Positions 1-8,633 are shown, counted from the first letter of the stretch. The stretch is 64,000 bases of DNA from Tunturiibacter empetritectus (GCF_014201375.1 NZ_JACHDZ010000005.1:248001-312000); one strand, 5' to 3'. Notes: generated by a model not told the origin, from the sequence alone. Translations and numbers: made by a program.

Positions 1-1167
1 CGTCGCTTTATAGAGATTCGGATCGATCGGAGACTGGCCATGCTTCGCCGTAACAATAATGACAGTGTCCTCCAGATTGCCCGTATCTTTCAGCGCAGTC
101 ACCATCTGCCCAATCGAGGCGTCCACATACTCGATCTCCTTCAGCAACTCCTGCGTGGGCACTCCCTCTCCATTCGTGTAGCCTCCGCTGGCAACATTCG
201 CCTCGATCAGCTTCTGCCCGACACTCACCGCCTGGAAGTTCATGCCAAACAACGCAGGAACCTGGGCCGCGGCGCCGTTATGCGTCTTGCCGGCAATCTC
301 GTTCAAGATCGCATTCACCTTCAACGTGTCATAGCACTGAATGTTGTCAAAGCTGTTGGTCCACGCCGTCAGATCGGCAGCCGTGTCACGGACCGTCGCA
401 CACGAAGCTCCCTCAGGCGTCTTCACTCCCGGCAACCCAATCACATTCGAATTAATCTCCGGTGCGTAGAAGTCGTCCAGGAAAGGTCCGCCCGGTCCAC
501 CCACCGACGAATAAGCAGGATGCTTATCCGACCATGCCGTATAACCTCCAGCTTGATGGATCACCCCAAAGACGGTATTGGTGCGAATAAAGTTCCACGG
601 AAACACCGGCGCACAGCCCGCCGCAGGATTGCGAACCAGCTTCTGCGGATCGATCGAAGCAAGGCCGCCATCCGTCAGTCCCGCTCCCGGCGCGCCGCCG
701 TTCACCTTCGTCTGGTCGATATCGATTCCTTCTTCATACTCGGTCGTCGTACCCGTCGGCGCTGCGCCCGCTGTGCACGGTCCGGCTAGATTCCCGTTGC
801 CCGTAGTCTTCGCCGGAGCGTCCAGCGACCGGTCGTACGCCACATCGTAATAAACGCCCATCGTCCGCGGAGTAGCGCCCGTCACCAGCGTCATCATCCC
901 CGGAAACGAATCGGATGGCCGCGTCGTCGAAGCTGCCGTGTAGGTGGTCCCCCGATGGCTGAGGTTGGCAAGATTCGGGCAGTAAGGTTCACCGCCGTTC
1001 ACGCCGCTGATTCCGTTCGAGCAGTTGTAAAAGTCCACCGCATGCATCCCGTCGATGCTCAGCAGAAGCACATGCTTAATCGCATTCGGGTCCTGCCCGA
1101 TCCCATTCGTTGAAAAACTTGCCAGGGCAACGGCAGTAGTGGCTGCCGCAATCGAAATCTTTTTCAT
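1..1167 (-). CDS. Secreted type I phosphodiesterase / alkaline-phosphatase-superfamily protein (3' end cut by window)
   Basis: The reading frame opens at an ATG at 1167 with GGAGG just upstream and stays open to the window edge, so the C-terminus is missing. The N-terminus (MKKISIAAATTAVALASFS) is a signal peptide, so the enzyme is probably exported. The mature part begins with a strand followed by LLLSIDGMHAVD, the metal-binding Asp region of nucleotide pyrophosphatase/phosphodiesterases. It continues with TRPSDSFPGMMTLVTGATP, where the Ser/Thr nucleophile of the superfamily is expected, and later TAKHGQSPIDP, which fits a metal-binding His. Expected reaction: phospho-mono- or diester hydrolysis outside the cytoplasm; the substrate cannot be told. 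It is divergent from hemD. Confidence 0.85.
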   Translation of the reverse strand, partial: MKKISIAAATTAVALASFSTNGIGQDPNAIKHVLLLSIDGMHAVDFYNCSNGISGVNGGEPYCPNLANLSHRGTTYTAASTTRPSDSFPGMMTLVTGATPRTMGVYYDVAYDRSLDAPAKTTGNGNLAGPCTAGAAPTGTTTEYEEGIDIDQTKVNGGAPGAGLTDGGLASIDPQKLVRNPAAGCAPVFPWNFIRTNTVFGVIHQAGGYTAWSDKHPAYSSVGGPGGPFLDDFYAPEINSNVIGLPGVKTPEGASCATVRDTAADLTAWTNSFDNIQCYDTLKVNAILNEIAGKTHNGAAAQVPALFGMNFQAVSVGQKLIEANVASGGYTNGEGVPTQELLKEIEYVDASIGQMVTALKDTGNLEDTVIIVTAKHGQSPIDPNLYKAT

Positions 1168-1351
1168 AACGAACCTCCGCACTCTTGATAGCAGAGGCCA
1201 GCCAGCGATACGTTACCTCAAAATGAATTCACAAGGGCCACTCGATCACGTCAACAAACCTTGCAATAAGATCCATAACCTTAAGTTATTCTTAGTAAAA
1301 CCCGTGTCAATCCTGAAGAAAACCTTAAAAACCTCTCCTCAGAAAACAAAC

Positions 1352-1365
1352 TAAAATCGTCTCCT
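1352..1365 (+). promoter_or_regulatory. Candidate -10 element for hemD, nearly leaderless
   Basis: TAAAAT at 1352-1357 is followed by 8 nt and then the GTG start at 1366. No Shine-Dalgarno sequence is present. If it is the -10 box, the transcript would start within about 2 nt of the start codon. Confidence 0.4.
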
Positions 1366-2130
1366 GTGCCTCCACTCACCCACAAACGAATCCTCATCAC
1401 TCGAACCCGCCACCAGGCCTCCGAACTCGCAACGCAACTCGAATCCCTCGGCGCGATCACCATCCTGATCCCCACCATCGAGATCGTCCCGCCCACCTCC
1501 TTCGCCGCCCTCGACGCCGCCCTCACCTGCCTCCGCACCTACGACTGGCTCCTCTTCACCAGTGCCAACGCCGTCGAAGCCTTCCATCGCCGAGCTCAGT
1601 TCCTCCACCTCACCCAACTTCCCAAACACATCGCCGTCATCGGCCCCGCCACCCTTCGCGCCGCCAACGCCATCGGCCTCACCGTCGACCTGGTCCCTCC
1701 GCAATACATCGCCGAATCACTAGCCGAAGCTCTCCTCCCCGAAGCTCCCGGCAGATCCTTCCTCCTCCCCCGCGCCGCCGAAGCCCGCGACACACTCCCC
1801 GAGACCCTCACCGCCGCCGGAGCCACCGTCACCATCGCCGAAGCCTACCGCAACGAGACACCACCCGATTCCATCCCCGCGCTTCAACATCTCTTCAGCG
1901 CACCAGAGAACTATCCCGACGCCATCACCTTCACCAGCGCCTCCACCGCCACCAACCTCTTCGCTCTCCTCGAAGCCGCCAACCTAGCCCTCTCGCCCGG
2001 GATCACCCTCGCCTCCATCGGCCCAATCACCAGCCAAACCCTCCGCGCCCTCGGCCACGAGCCCACCGTAGAAGCCGCCGAACCCACCATCCGAGCACTC
2101 GTCCACGCTCTCGCCACCTACTGGAGCTAA
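1366..2130 (+). CDS. hemD: Uroporphyrinogen-III synthase
   Basis: This 254-residue protein would cyclise hydroxymethylbilane, with inversion of ring D, to uroporphyrinogen III in tetrapyrrole biosynthesis. The family is poorly conserved but the layout fits: an N-terminal KRILITRTRHQASELATQLE, then LLFTSANAVEAF near residue 65, and FTSASTATNLF near residue 190 in the second lobe. The length is typical. The GTG at 1366 is the start because the protein begins directly at the first strand, and a -10-like hexamer lies 8 nt upstream. A coproheme decarboxylase-like gene lies 1.2 kb downstream on the other strand, so two heme steps are close together but not in one operon. Confidence 0.85.
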   Translation: MPPLTHKRILITRTRHQASELATQLESLGAITILIPTIEIVPPTSFAALDAALTCLRTYDWLLFTSANAVEAFHRRAQFLHLTQLPKHIAVIGPATLRAANAIGLTVDLVPPQYIAESLAEALLPEAPGRSFLLPRAAEARDTLPETLTAAGATVTIAEAYRNETPPDSIPALQHLFSAPENYPDAITFTSASTATNLFALLEAANLALSPGITLASIGPITSQTLRALGHEPTVEAAEPTIRALVHALATYWS

Positions 2131-2442
2131 CTACATCAACGGCAGCAGCATCGTCAGCGCGGCTCCTGCCACCTGGTCCAAAGTGCCTGTCCCGTTGATG
2201 CCGCCGTAGTACACCCCATCGCCGCGAAAGATTCTGCCACTGTCGTCGATATAGCCCAGGTACACGCCATCGCTGCGCAGAATATTACGACCCTTGGCGT
2301 ACCCGATCATCACGCCATCGCCACGAAAAGTAGACCCATTCGCAATGTAGCCCAGAGACACACCGTCCCCACGGCAGATTGAGCTGCCGTCCACATACCC
2401 CAGATAAACACCATCACTGCGATAAAGATGAAAGTCGGCCAC
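2131..2442 (-). CDS. Small tandem-repeat protein with DGVxxGY units (4-fold beta-flower-like)
   Basis: A 103-residue protein with five tandem copies of a DGVYLGY-type unit beginning at residues 10, 26, 42, 58 and 75, so the period is 16-17 residues. Each unit ends in a (I/T)xRG/RS turn. The pattern suggests one beta-hairpin per unit closing into a small beta-barrel or flower; it resembles what is called the 4-fold beta flower family, but I cannot confirm membership. The last 18 residues (QVAGAALTMLLPLM end) are hydrophobic and break the pattern. No signal peptide is visible. It converges tail-to-tail on hemD with no gap. Function unknown. Confidence 0.7.
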   Translation of the reverse strand: MADFHLYRSDGVYLGYVDGSSICRGDGVSLGYIANGSTFRGDGVMIGYAKGRNILRSDGVYLGYIDDSGRIFRGDGVYYGGINGTGTLDQVAGAALTMLLPLM

Positions 2443-2538
2443 AACTTTCTCCCGCGCGGCGGTGCTCAGTTCCTATCCGCGCCATCAACGCAAATAGCGT
2501 ACTGCATCGCAGCCGAACCGTTGCTGGAATTCTTACGG

Positions 2539-3309
2539 TTAGTGTGAAGTCCACGTCTTATCGGAAGAGTTACAAAGCCTCTCCAGCGTACAGTCCACAC
2601 ACCGCGGCTTCCGCGCCACACAAACCTGCCGCCCATGATGAATCAGCTCATGCGAAAATGCGATCCACCGATCCTGCGGAAGTATCTTCATCAAATCCCG
2701 CTCAACCTTCTCAGGCGCGGTCTCTTTGGTCAACTCCAGCCGCCGCGACAGCCGCATAACATGCGTATCCACAACAACTCCCACCGCAATGTTGAACCAC
2801 GACCCCAACACCACATTCCCAGTCTTCCGAGCCACCCCCGGGAGCATAAGAATCTCTTCCATCGTCTGTGGCACCTTTCCCCCAAACTCCTCCACCACCA
2901 CCCGCGCCGCACCCTGAATCGACTTCGCCTTATTGCGAAAGAATCCAGTCGTCCGAATCAGCTCCTCAAGCTCCGGCAGGGAGGCAGCCGCCATCGCCTT
3001 CGGGGTAGGAAACGCCTTGAACAGCGCCGGAGTCACCAGATTCACCCGAACATCCGTACACTGCGCCGACAGAATCGTAGCCACCGTCAGCTCCCATGCA
3101 TTCTTATGATTCAGAGCACACACTACGCCGGGATAGGTCTTCTGCAGAGCATCAAGAATCGCCGCAACCCGCTCCGGGGAAGTCGGATTGACCGTACTTC
3201 CAGCTTTCTTCTTAGCCGAAGCCGGTTCCGTCTTAGCGATCGCGCGTGCCTTCGCTCCAACCACGGCTTTACTCTTTGCTGCAGTCCGAACCACCGTAGT
3301 CTTCGCCAT
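2539..3309 (-). CDS. nth: Endonuclease III (DNA glycosylase / AP lyase)
   Basis: Removes oxidised pyrimidines from DNA and cuts the abasic site. The helix-hairpin-helix LPGVARKTGNVVL carries the catalytic Lys and VDTHVMRLSRRL the catalytic Asp. The C-terminus holds the 4Fe-4S ligands in the exact spacing C-x6-C-x2-C-x5-C (CVARKPRCVDCTLERLC). The start is placed at the ATG at 3309, 4 nt after the stop of the upstream hemQ gene; the frame is open further upstream but that part overlaps hemQ and has no family similarity. The first ~45 residues are a Lys/Ala-rich extension before the glycosylase fold. Probably co-transcribed with hemQ. Confidence 0.93.
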   Translation of the reverse strand: MAKTTVVRTAAKSKAVVGAKARAIAKTEPASAKKKAGSTVNPTSPERVAAILDALQKTYPGVVCALNHKNAWELTVATILSAQCTDVRVNLVTPALFKAFPTPKAMAAASLPELEELIRTTGFFRNKAKSIQGAARVVVEEFGGKVPQTMEEILMLPGVARKTGNVVLGSWFNIAVGVVVDTHVMRLSRRLELTKETAPEKVERDLMKILPQDRWIAFSHELIHHGRQVCVARKPRCVDCTLERLCNSSDKTWTSH

Positions 3310-3313
3310 GCGT

Positions 3314-4144
3314 TTAGCCCAGACGATCCAGCATCTCCGCCGCAGGCACCCGCACGCAGCTGAAGATCGGTGTGTCCTCCAGCGTATACAAGCTGATCTC
3401 CGTCTCCCGAAGCTGCTGCACCAGGTCCAGAAAGTCCTCCGGGAAGTTCGTCTCGAACGCCACCACAAACTCCTGGTCGTCGATCCCAAATGAATACGTC
3501 GTATTCAGCTTCACCCGCGGATACATCAGCCCAATCCGAATATGCTCATCCATCAACCGCTTCCGCTCCGCAGCCGACAGCAGATACCACGGCCGCGTCT
3601 TCCAGAACGGATAGATAAAGATGTACTTCTGACCACCCGGACGAATCGCTCCACGCCCTTCGCCCTCGCTCTCATCCGGCCGGTCAATCTGATACTGCGA
3701 CCGCTTCGTCATCGCCAGAAAGTTATGCGGCGAGTTCAGATACCCACCCAGCGGCGTCCGCATCAACTCGCTGCGCATCTGGTTCAGCTCATCCACGCCA
3801 TACCCAATCGACCACACGCACATATCCACATCGCCGCGGGTCCCAATCGTCGAGTACGTCAGCGACACAAACTCCCCCGGCTTATTCCATCGCGACAGCA
3901 CCTCGGCAAACGCAGCCTTATGCGCAGCCTTCTCTTCCGCCGGCAGTCTCCGCCACTCCGGCATCACCTTGTAGAAGCTGAAACAAACAATCTGCCGCTT
4001 CACCGCCGGCTTCGAGGGGTCATGCGGAGCCGCCTGTGGCTGAGAACCCGCCCCATAGCTGCTCGCCGGCCGTTCCGACTGCGCCGTGCCAGTTGGTGTC
4101 GATTGTGTAACTTCTGCGTTCGGAGCAATAACGACGTTTGACAT
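3314..4144 (-). CDS. hemQ: Chlorite dismutase-family protein, probable coproheme decarboxylase HemQ/ChdC
   Basis: Would convert coproheme to heme b by oxidative decarboxylation, the last step of the coproporphyrin-dependent pathway. The N-terminal ~48 residues are low-complexity. Two ferredoxin-like repeats follow. YIFIYPFWKTRPWYLL carries the expected reactive Tyr (Tyr178), and MDEHIRIG carries a His (His201) at the place of the proximal heme ligand; the Tyr-His spacing is 23, shorter than the 27 I recall for Firmicutes enzymes. The ATG at 4144 has GAGGGAGAAG upstream. It sits 4 nt ahead of nth. A role as a plain heme-binding Cld-like protein cannot be excluded. Confidence 0.82.
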   Translation of the reverse strand: MSNVVIAPNAEVTQSTPTGTAQSERPASSYGAGSQPQAAPHDPSKPAVKRQIVCFSFYKVMPEWRRLPAEEKAAHKAAFAEVLSRWNKPGEFVSLTYSTIGTRGDVDMCVWSIGYGVDELNQMRSELMRTPLGGYLNSPHNFLAMTKRSQYQIDRPDESEGEGRGAIRPGGQKYIFIYPFWKTRPWYLLSAAERKRLMDEHIRIGLMYPRVKLNTTYSFGIDDQEFVVAFETNFPEDFLDLVQQLRETEISLYTLEDTPIFSCVRVPAAEMLDRLG

Positions 4145-4174
4145 AAACTTCTCCCTCTATAACCCTTTAGATTC

Positions 4175-4243
4175 GTCATCTCGACCGGAGCCGCGCGGTT
4201 TTATCGCGCGGCGTAGTGGAGAGACCCCCGTATTTCGCCTTTG
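4175..4243 (+). repeat. Family I palindromic repeat, copy a
   Basis: Starts with GTCATCTCGACCG, then a perfect stem GCCGCGCG / CGCGCGGC (4190-4197 and 4205-4212) around the loop gttttat, then GTAGTGGAGAGACCCCCG. The same layout recurs five more times in this window, always in this orientation. It lies between hemQ and dedA. Confidence 0.85.
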
Positions 4244-4310
4244 TTTTTGCTTGTTCTCTTATCTCGGCGCCATCCTTCAATGCTAGCGCATCCGGAGCGT
4301 TCCCCTCCCG

Positions 4311-4324
4311 TATACTGCACCTGC
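4311..4324 (+). promoter_or_regulatory. Candidate -10 element for dedA, nearly leaderless
   Basis: TATACT at 4311-4316 is followed by 8 nt and the ATG at 4325. No ribosome-binding site lies between. It supports choosing 4325 over upstream in-frame starts. Confidence 0.45.
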
Positions 4325-4951
4325 ATGTCAGAAAAAATCATCGCACTCCTCATCGGCGCCATCGCCGCCGGCGGCTACGCCAGCGTCATCCTCCTCATGG
4401 CGATCCAGTCCGCCTGCATCCCCATCCCATCTGAAGTCATCATGCCGCTCGCCGGGTACGCTCTCGCCCACACCCAGCTCCAGCTCATCATCCTCGCCAC
4501 GGTCGCATCGCTGGCCTCGAACCTCGGCTCCATCCCCGCCTACTGGGTCGGTGCAAAGGGCGGTCGCCCCATGGTCGAACGCTACGGCAGCATGATGCTC
4601 CTAAGCCGCCGCGACCTCGACCTCGTCGATCACTTCTTCTCCAAATACGGCTCCATCACCGTACTCATTGGACGCATGCTTCCCATCGTCCGAACCTTCA
4701 TCGCCTTCCCCGCCGGCGTCGCAAAGATGAACCAGCTCCGCTTCCACCTCTACACCTTCATCGGCTCCTGGCCCTGGTGCTACGCCCTCGCCTGGGTCGG
4801 CATGAAGCTAGGCGCAAGCTGGAACACCAACCCCCAGTTCAAAGCCATCTTCCACCGCTTCCACCTCGCCGTAGAAGTCGTCATCATCGTCGGCTTCATA
4901 TGGTTCGTAGTCTCCCACTGGAAGAACCGCATCCGCACAGAAGCCGCCTAG
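4325..4951 (+). CDS. DedA / SNARE-associated (VTT) family membrane protein
   Basis: A 208-residue inner-membrane protein of the DedA family, whose members are implicated in lipid-carrier flipping and membrane homeostasis. Typical signatures are visible: an early membrane segment with IQSACIPIPSEVIMPLAGY containing the conserved acidic Glu, the loop YWVGAKGGRPMVERYG, and the RMLPIVRTFIAFPAGVAKM motif with its key Arg residues, followed by hydrophobic segments to a basic C-terminus. The start is the ATG at 4325, because sequence upstream is a palindromic repeat and a -10-like box. It converges on the carotenoid gene with a 5-nt gap. Confidence 0.9.
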   Translation: MSEKIIALLIGAIAAGGYASVILLMAIQSACIPIPSEVIMPLAGYALAHTQLQLIILATVASLASNLGSIPAYWVGAKGGRPMVERYGSMMLLSRRDLDLVDHFFSKYGSITVLIGRMLPIVRTFIAFPAGVAKMNQLRFHLYTFIGSWPWCYALAWVGMKLGASWNTNPQFKAIFHRFHLAVEVVIIVGFIWFVVSHWKNRIRTEAA

Positions 4952-4956
4952 CTCTT

Positions 4957-5796
4957 TCATTCGCTGACTCTCGCCCAAGCCAAACTCGCGAACGATCCCA
5001 TCACAAAGATCGACACGATCACGCAAGTTCCTACAATGTCGCTGCTCCTCCATTGCCTCCCTGAGCCATCGCTCACCAGGTAGGATTCTCTTGGTATAGC
5101 CAGCACTACATTGCCAATCGCACAAACCCCATAAACGATAACCGGCATCCTCCAATACCTCCGGCTAAGCTCCCCTTGCACCTCCGCTGTCCCGCGCAGG
5201 TAAAGTGCGAAGAGCTGATAAACCACATACACCGTCAGGTACCATCCAAAATAATTGCTCACTGGCACTCCAAAGTAGGCGCCGCCATCCTTCCACACCC
5301 AGGCCCGATCGATATCTGCCCAAACCGGATCCATCGCAAAATCCCACGCCACCATAAGAAAGCTGGCGACCACCGGTAGAGCGATCCAGCGCCTGACTCC
5401 AAGCCGGTCATCCGCCGAATTCAGGATCAACAGCGCCATCATCCAAGAGACATAGCCCATCCCCACATAGGCCAACACCAGCAAAACCGGAAGCTGAAAG
5501 AACTTCGGCCCCATCACATCGGTGAAGTAGTAGTGGCCAAAAGGAAAACCCGTACGCAAGCTCAAGCTCTCGAAGACAAACCCTACTCCAAGCGACAACC
5601 CCACAAAGACGAGCATTCCCCGAAGCCGATACGCTTTGACTCCATGAATCAAAGCGAACGCCGCCAGTGGAACCACGTGCAGAAGCACAATCGTCAATGT
5701 GGGAACTCTGCCTGCCTCAAGCTGAAGCAGCCTGCCAACCGCATAGAACAACAAAAGAAGCCAGCAAACCACATGGCTGGATCTATCACTCAGCAT
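4957..5796 (-). CDS. Carotenoid biosynthesis protein (DUF422 / CruF-like)
   Basis: A 279-residue protein with about seven membrane segments. GFPFGHYYFTDVMGP, LLVLAYVGMGYVSWMMA, SFLMVAWDFAMDPVW and GVPVSNYFGWYLT match the carotenoid hydratase family (CruF, bisanhydrobacterioruberin hydratase), which adds water to carotenoid end groups in the membrane. The exact substrate is inferred only from the family. No other carotenoid gene is in the window. Its ATG is preceded by a -10-like TATGAT six nt upstream and no ribosome-binding site. Confidence 0.82.
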   Translation of the reverse strand: MLSDRSSHVVCWLLLLFYAVGRLLQLEAGRVPTLTIVLLHVVPLAAFALIHGVKAYRLRGMLVFVGLSLGVGFVFESLSLRTGFPFGHYYFTDVMGPKFFQLPVLLVLAYVGMGYVSWMMALLILNSADDRLGVRRWIALPVVASFLMVAWDFAMDPVWADIDRAWVWKDGGAYFGVPVSNYFGWYLTVYVVYQLFALYLRGTAEVQGELSRRYWRMPVIVYGVCAIGNVVLAIPRESYLVSDGSGRQWRSSDIVGTCVIVSIFVMGSFASLAWARVSE

Positions 5797-5808
5797 GGCA
5801 AGATCATA
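5797..5808 (-). promoter_or_regulatory. Candidate leaderless -10 element for the carotenoid gene
   Basis: On the minus strand TATGAT (complement of 5803-5808) is followed by six nt and the ATG at 5796, so transcription would start at or beside the start codon. Confidence 0.4.
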
Positions 5809-5973
5809 GGCTAGGAGCAGAGCCTACTGCATCCGCACCGAAGCCGTAGCCAGTGCGTATCTGCAGTCCGCGATTGGCCAGCCGCTTCACGGAATGATGA
5901 ATATCGCTAAACCTGCCACGACTCAGCGAACGACATGATCTACAGTTAAACGTGACCTCTCGGAGAGCTAACC

Positions 5974-6819
5974 ATGAGCCGCGTCCTGGTCATCGGAAGT
6001 GATACCCAAGTCGCCCAAAGTATCGGCGATGCACTCTCACTCGCCAGTATCCCCAGCGATTATGCGTCTGGCCGCGCCGACGCTCTGCACCGCCTGCGCA
6101 TGCGATCCTTCAGTGTCGTCATCACCCGCGCCGACAGCTCCGTCGAAGAAGACCTGGCTCTGCTCGACGAGATGCGCAACATCCGTCCAGGTGTAAAGTG
6201 CATCCTTCTCGCCCGCCAAAGCACGCCGGAAGACGTCATCGCCGCCCTGCGAGCACACGTGTTCGCCTGCTTTACGCCCCCCTTTGATGTACACGCGATC
6301 GCGAGCCTGGCTGGCGATACAACCTCCGACAGCCGGTGGCAGCAGGACATCCACGTTCTCTCCGCTCGTCCCGGCTGGGTCTCCGTTCGTGTCAGTTGCC
6401 GCCTCATCACCGCCGAGCGCCTCCTCACCTTCGCCAAAGAGTTCACCAACCTTCTACCCGACACTGCACACCTCGACCTGATGCAGGCGCTCAGAGAGAT
6501 CCTGCTCAACGCCATGGAGCATGGCGCCGCCTTCAATCCCGAACAGGTCGTCGAGGTCACCGCCATTCGCACCGCACGGTCGATAGTCTTTTACGTACGC
6601 GACCCCGGCGCAGGCTTCCGTCACTCCTCTCTCAGCCACGCCGCCATCGCAAACCCTCCACAGGATCCCACCGCCCATATCCGTAAGCGCGAACAAGATG
6701 GAATGCGCCCCGGCGGCTACGGCCTCCTCCTCGCAAACGGCACAGTCGACGAGCTGATCTACAGCGAAATCGGCAACGAAGTCCTGCTCATCAAATACCT
6801 GGAAAAGCCTCCGGCATAG
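5974..6819 (+). CDS. Pseudo-receiver fused to a RsbW-type histidine-kinase-like ATPase
   Basis: A 281-residue two-domain regulator. Residues 1-115 have the receiver fold pattern, but all three hallmark positions look lost: the acidic pair (VLVIGSD), the phospho-acceptor Asp (VVITR, Arg52) and the Lys of the KP motif (FTPPF). Residues ~130-278 are a GHKL ATPase: N-box LREILLNAMEHG, G1 DPGAGF, G2 GGYGLLLANG. No His phosphorylation domain is present, so it resembles anti-sigma/serine kinases of the RsbW/SpoIIAB type rather than a sensor kinase. CGGAGAG upstream of the ATG is a good ribosome-binding site. Its partner is not adjacent; a SpoIIE phosphatase lies at 37 kb. Confidence 0.8.
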   Translation: MSRVLVIGSDTQVAQSIGDALSLASIPSDYASGRADALHRLRMRSFSVVITRADSSVEEDLALLDEMRNIRPGVKCILLARQSTPEDVIAALRAHVFACFTPPFDVHAIASLAGDTTSDSRWQQDIHVLSARPGWVSVRVSCRLITAERLLTFAKEFTNLLPDTAHLDLMQALREILLNAMEHGAAFNPEQVVEVTAIRTARSIVFYVRDPGAGFRHSSLSHAAIANPPQDPTAHIRKREQDGMRPGGYGLLLANGTVDELIYSEIGNEVLLIKYLEKPPA

Positions 6820-6997
6820 AAACCGTATTCCCACGGCTCTGGCTTCCGTCACAGTTGCGCAAACATAGTTGCAAGCAAACATCGCCCCGCCGATGATCGA
6901 ACAGAGCCTCCCCCATTTGCGCCCCTCCTCCACCGTAAGCGATACTAAAGAGTCCGCATTACACGGAATATCGCACGACAGAAGGGTACCGCCAAGA

Positions 6998-8353
6998 ATG
7001 TCTACACCCCCAGCCGCTAAGCCAGCATCCGCTGCGCAAGACGCGGCCAGCATCAAGCCTGCCACTGGAAAACTAGGCGTCATGATTCCCGGCATGGGAG
7101 CCGTCGCCACCACCCTCATCGCCGGCGTGGAAGCCATTCGCCGCGGCTTCGCTAAACCCATCGGCTCCACCTCGCAGATGGCTACCATCCGCCTCGGCAA
7201 ACGCACCGACAATCGCAGCCCCCTCATCAAGAACTTCGTTCCCATCGCCGACCTCAACGACATCGTCTTCACCGGCTGGGACATCTTCGGCGGCAACCTC
7301 TACGACGCCGCCAAGACCGCACAGGTCCTCGACCGCGACCAGCTCGAACAGATGCGTCCCTTCCTCGAATCAATCGAGCCGATGCCTGCCGTCTTCGACC
7401 AGCACTATGTCAAGCGCCTCACCGGCCAGAAGATCAAGACCGGCAAAAACAAGTGCGACCTCGCCAACCAGATCCGCAACGACATCGCCGAGTTCAAAAC
7501 CAGGACCGATCGCCAGGTCATGATCTGGTGCGGCTCCACCGAGATATACCTCGAGCAGACCGCCGTACACCAGACCCTCGAAGCCTTCGAGAAGGGCCTC
7601 GTCGATAACGACCCCGGCATCTCGCCCTCCATGCTCTACGCCTGGGCCGCGCTCAAGGAAGGCATCCCCTTCGCCAACGGCGCTCCAAACCTTACCGTCG
7701 ACATCCCCGCACTGCAGGAGCTTTCCAAGAAGATGAACGCTCCCATCTGCGGCAAGGACTTCAAGACCGGCCAGACCTTCATCAAGACCGTTCTTGCTCC
7801 CGCCTTCAAGGTCCGCAACCTCGGCGTCGCCGGCTGGTACTCCACCAACATCCTCGGCAACCGCGACGGCGAAGTTCTCGATGACCCCGACTCCTTCAAG
7901 ACCAAAGAAGTCTCGAAGCTCGGTGTCCTCGAGCACATCTTCCAGCCCGAGTTGCACCCCGATCTCTACAAGGACCTCTACCACAAGGTCCGCATCAACT
8001 ACTACCCACCCCGCGGCGACAACAAAGAGGGCTGGGACAACATCGACATCTTCGGCTGGCTCGGCTATCCCATGCAGCTCAAGGTAGACTTCCTCTGCCG
8101 CGACTCCATCCTCGCCGCCCCACTCGCGCTCGACCTGATCCTCTTCATGGACCTCGCCGCTCGCACCCCATCCCTGCGTGGCCTCGGCATTCAGGAGTGG
8201 CTCAGCTTCTACTTCAAGGATCCCGACTCCGCACCCGGCGTCTACCCAGAGCACGATCTCTTCATCCAGCACATCAAGTTGAAGAACACCCTCCGTCACA
8301 TCATGGGCGAAGACCTCATCACCCACCTCGGCCTCGACTACTACGGCGACTAG
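6998..8353 (+). CDS. ino1: Myo-inositol-1-phosphate synthase
   Basis: Converts glucose 6-phosphate to 1D-myo-inositol 3-phosphate with NAD+, the first step to inositol lipids and related solutes. The NAD-binding GMGAVATTLIAG follows LGVMIP. Further family marks are TGWDIFGGNLYDAA, SMLYAWAALKEGIPFANGAPN, ICGKDFKTGQT with catalytic Lys residues, and SPSLRGLGIQEWLSFYFK-type sequence near the end. The ATG at 6998 gives 451 residues and has AGAAGGG about 10 nt upstream; the frame is open back to 6869 but that extension has no family match. A terminator follows at 8383. Confidence 0.92.
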   Translation: MSTPPAAKPASAAQDAASIKPATGKLGVMIPGMGAVATTLIAGVEAIRRGFAKPIGSTSQMATIRLGKRTDNRSPLIKNFVPIADLNDIVFTGWDIFGGNLYDAAKTAQVLDRDQLEQMRPFLESIEPMPAVFDQHYVKRLTGQKIKTGKNKCDLANQIRNDIAEFKTRTDRQVMIWCGSTEIYLEQTAVHQTLEAFEKGLVDNDPGISPSMLYAWAALKEGIPFANGAPNLTVDIPALQELSKKMNAPICGKDFKTGQTFIKTVLAPAFKVRNLGVAGWYSTNILGNRDGEVLDDPDSFKTKEVSKLGVLEHIFQPELHPDLYKDLYHKVRINYYPPRGDNKEGWDNIDIFGWLGYPMQLKVDFLCRDSILAAPLALDLILFMDLAARTPSLRGLGIQEWLSFYFKDPDSAPGVYPEHDLFIQHIKLKNTLRHIMGEDLITHLGLDYYGD

Positions 8354-8382
8354 CCAAAGTCGATCACAAATCCTGGAACACC

Positions 8383-8426
8383 AAAAAAGCAGCCGAGACG
8401 GAGCAGATCGTCACGGCTGTTTTTTC
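8383..8426. terminator. Bidirectional intrinsic terminator after ino1
   Basis: CAGCCG (8390-8395) pairs with CGGCTG (8414-8419); the stem is flanked by AAAAAA on the left and TTTTTT on the right, so it could work for both ino1 and leftward transcripts from engB. Confidence 0.65.
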
Positions 8427-8508
8427 GCTATCGTAAGCTCTACTGTCGCGAGTCTTTACCCTCGCATTTGCTTCTGGCGGTTTTTTCTTCCCAACGAGGA
8501 AATCAATC

Positions 8509-8580
8509 GTCATTTCGACCGAAGCAGCGCACAGTTTCATCGTGCGTTGCGCAGAGGAGAAACCCCCTCATTTGTCTTTG
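8509..8580 (+). repeat. Family I palindromic repeat, copy b
   Basis: GTCATTTCGACCGAAGC then arms GCAGCGCAC and GTGCGTTGC, then GAGGAGAAACCCCC. Compared with copy a, several stem bases differ on both arms in a way that keeps pairing (CGCAC/GTGCG, GCA/TGC). Confidence 0.8.
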
Positions 8581-8633
8581 CGTTTGCCTTTGCCGTTATA
8601 TTTGCTTGTCTGCATCAAATCTCCGCAACACCT

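Larger units (their letters stand above)
8354..8633. other. Intergenic region ino1-engB
   Basis: Contains the terminator at 8383-8426 and a family I palindromic repeat at 8509-8580. I see no gene. Confidence 0.7.
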
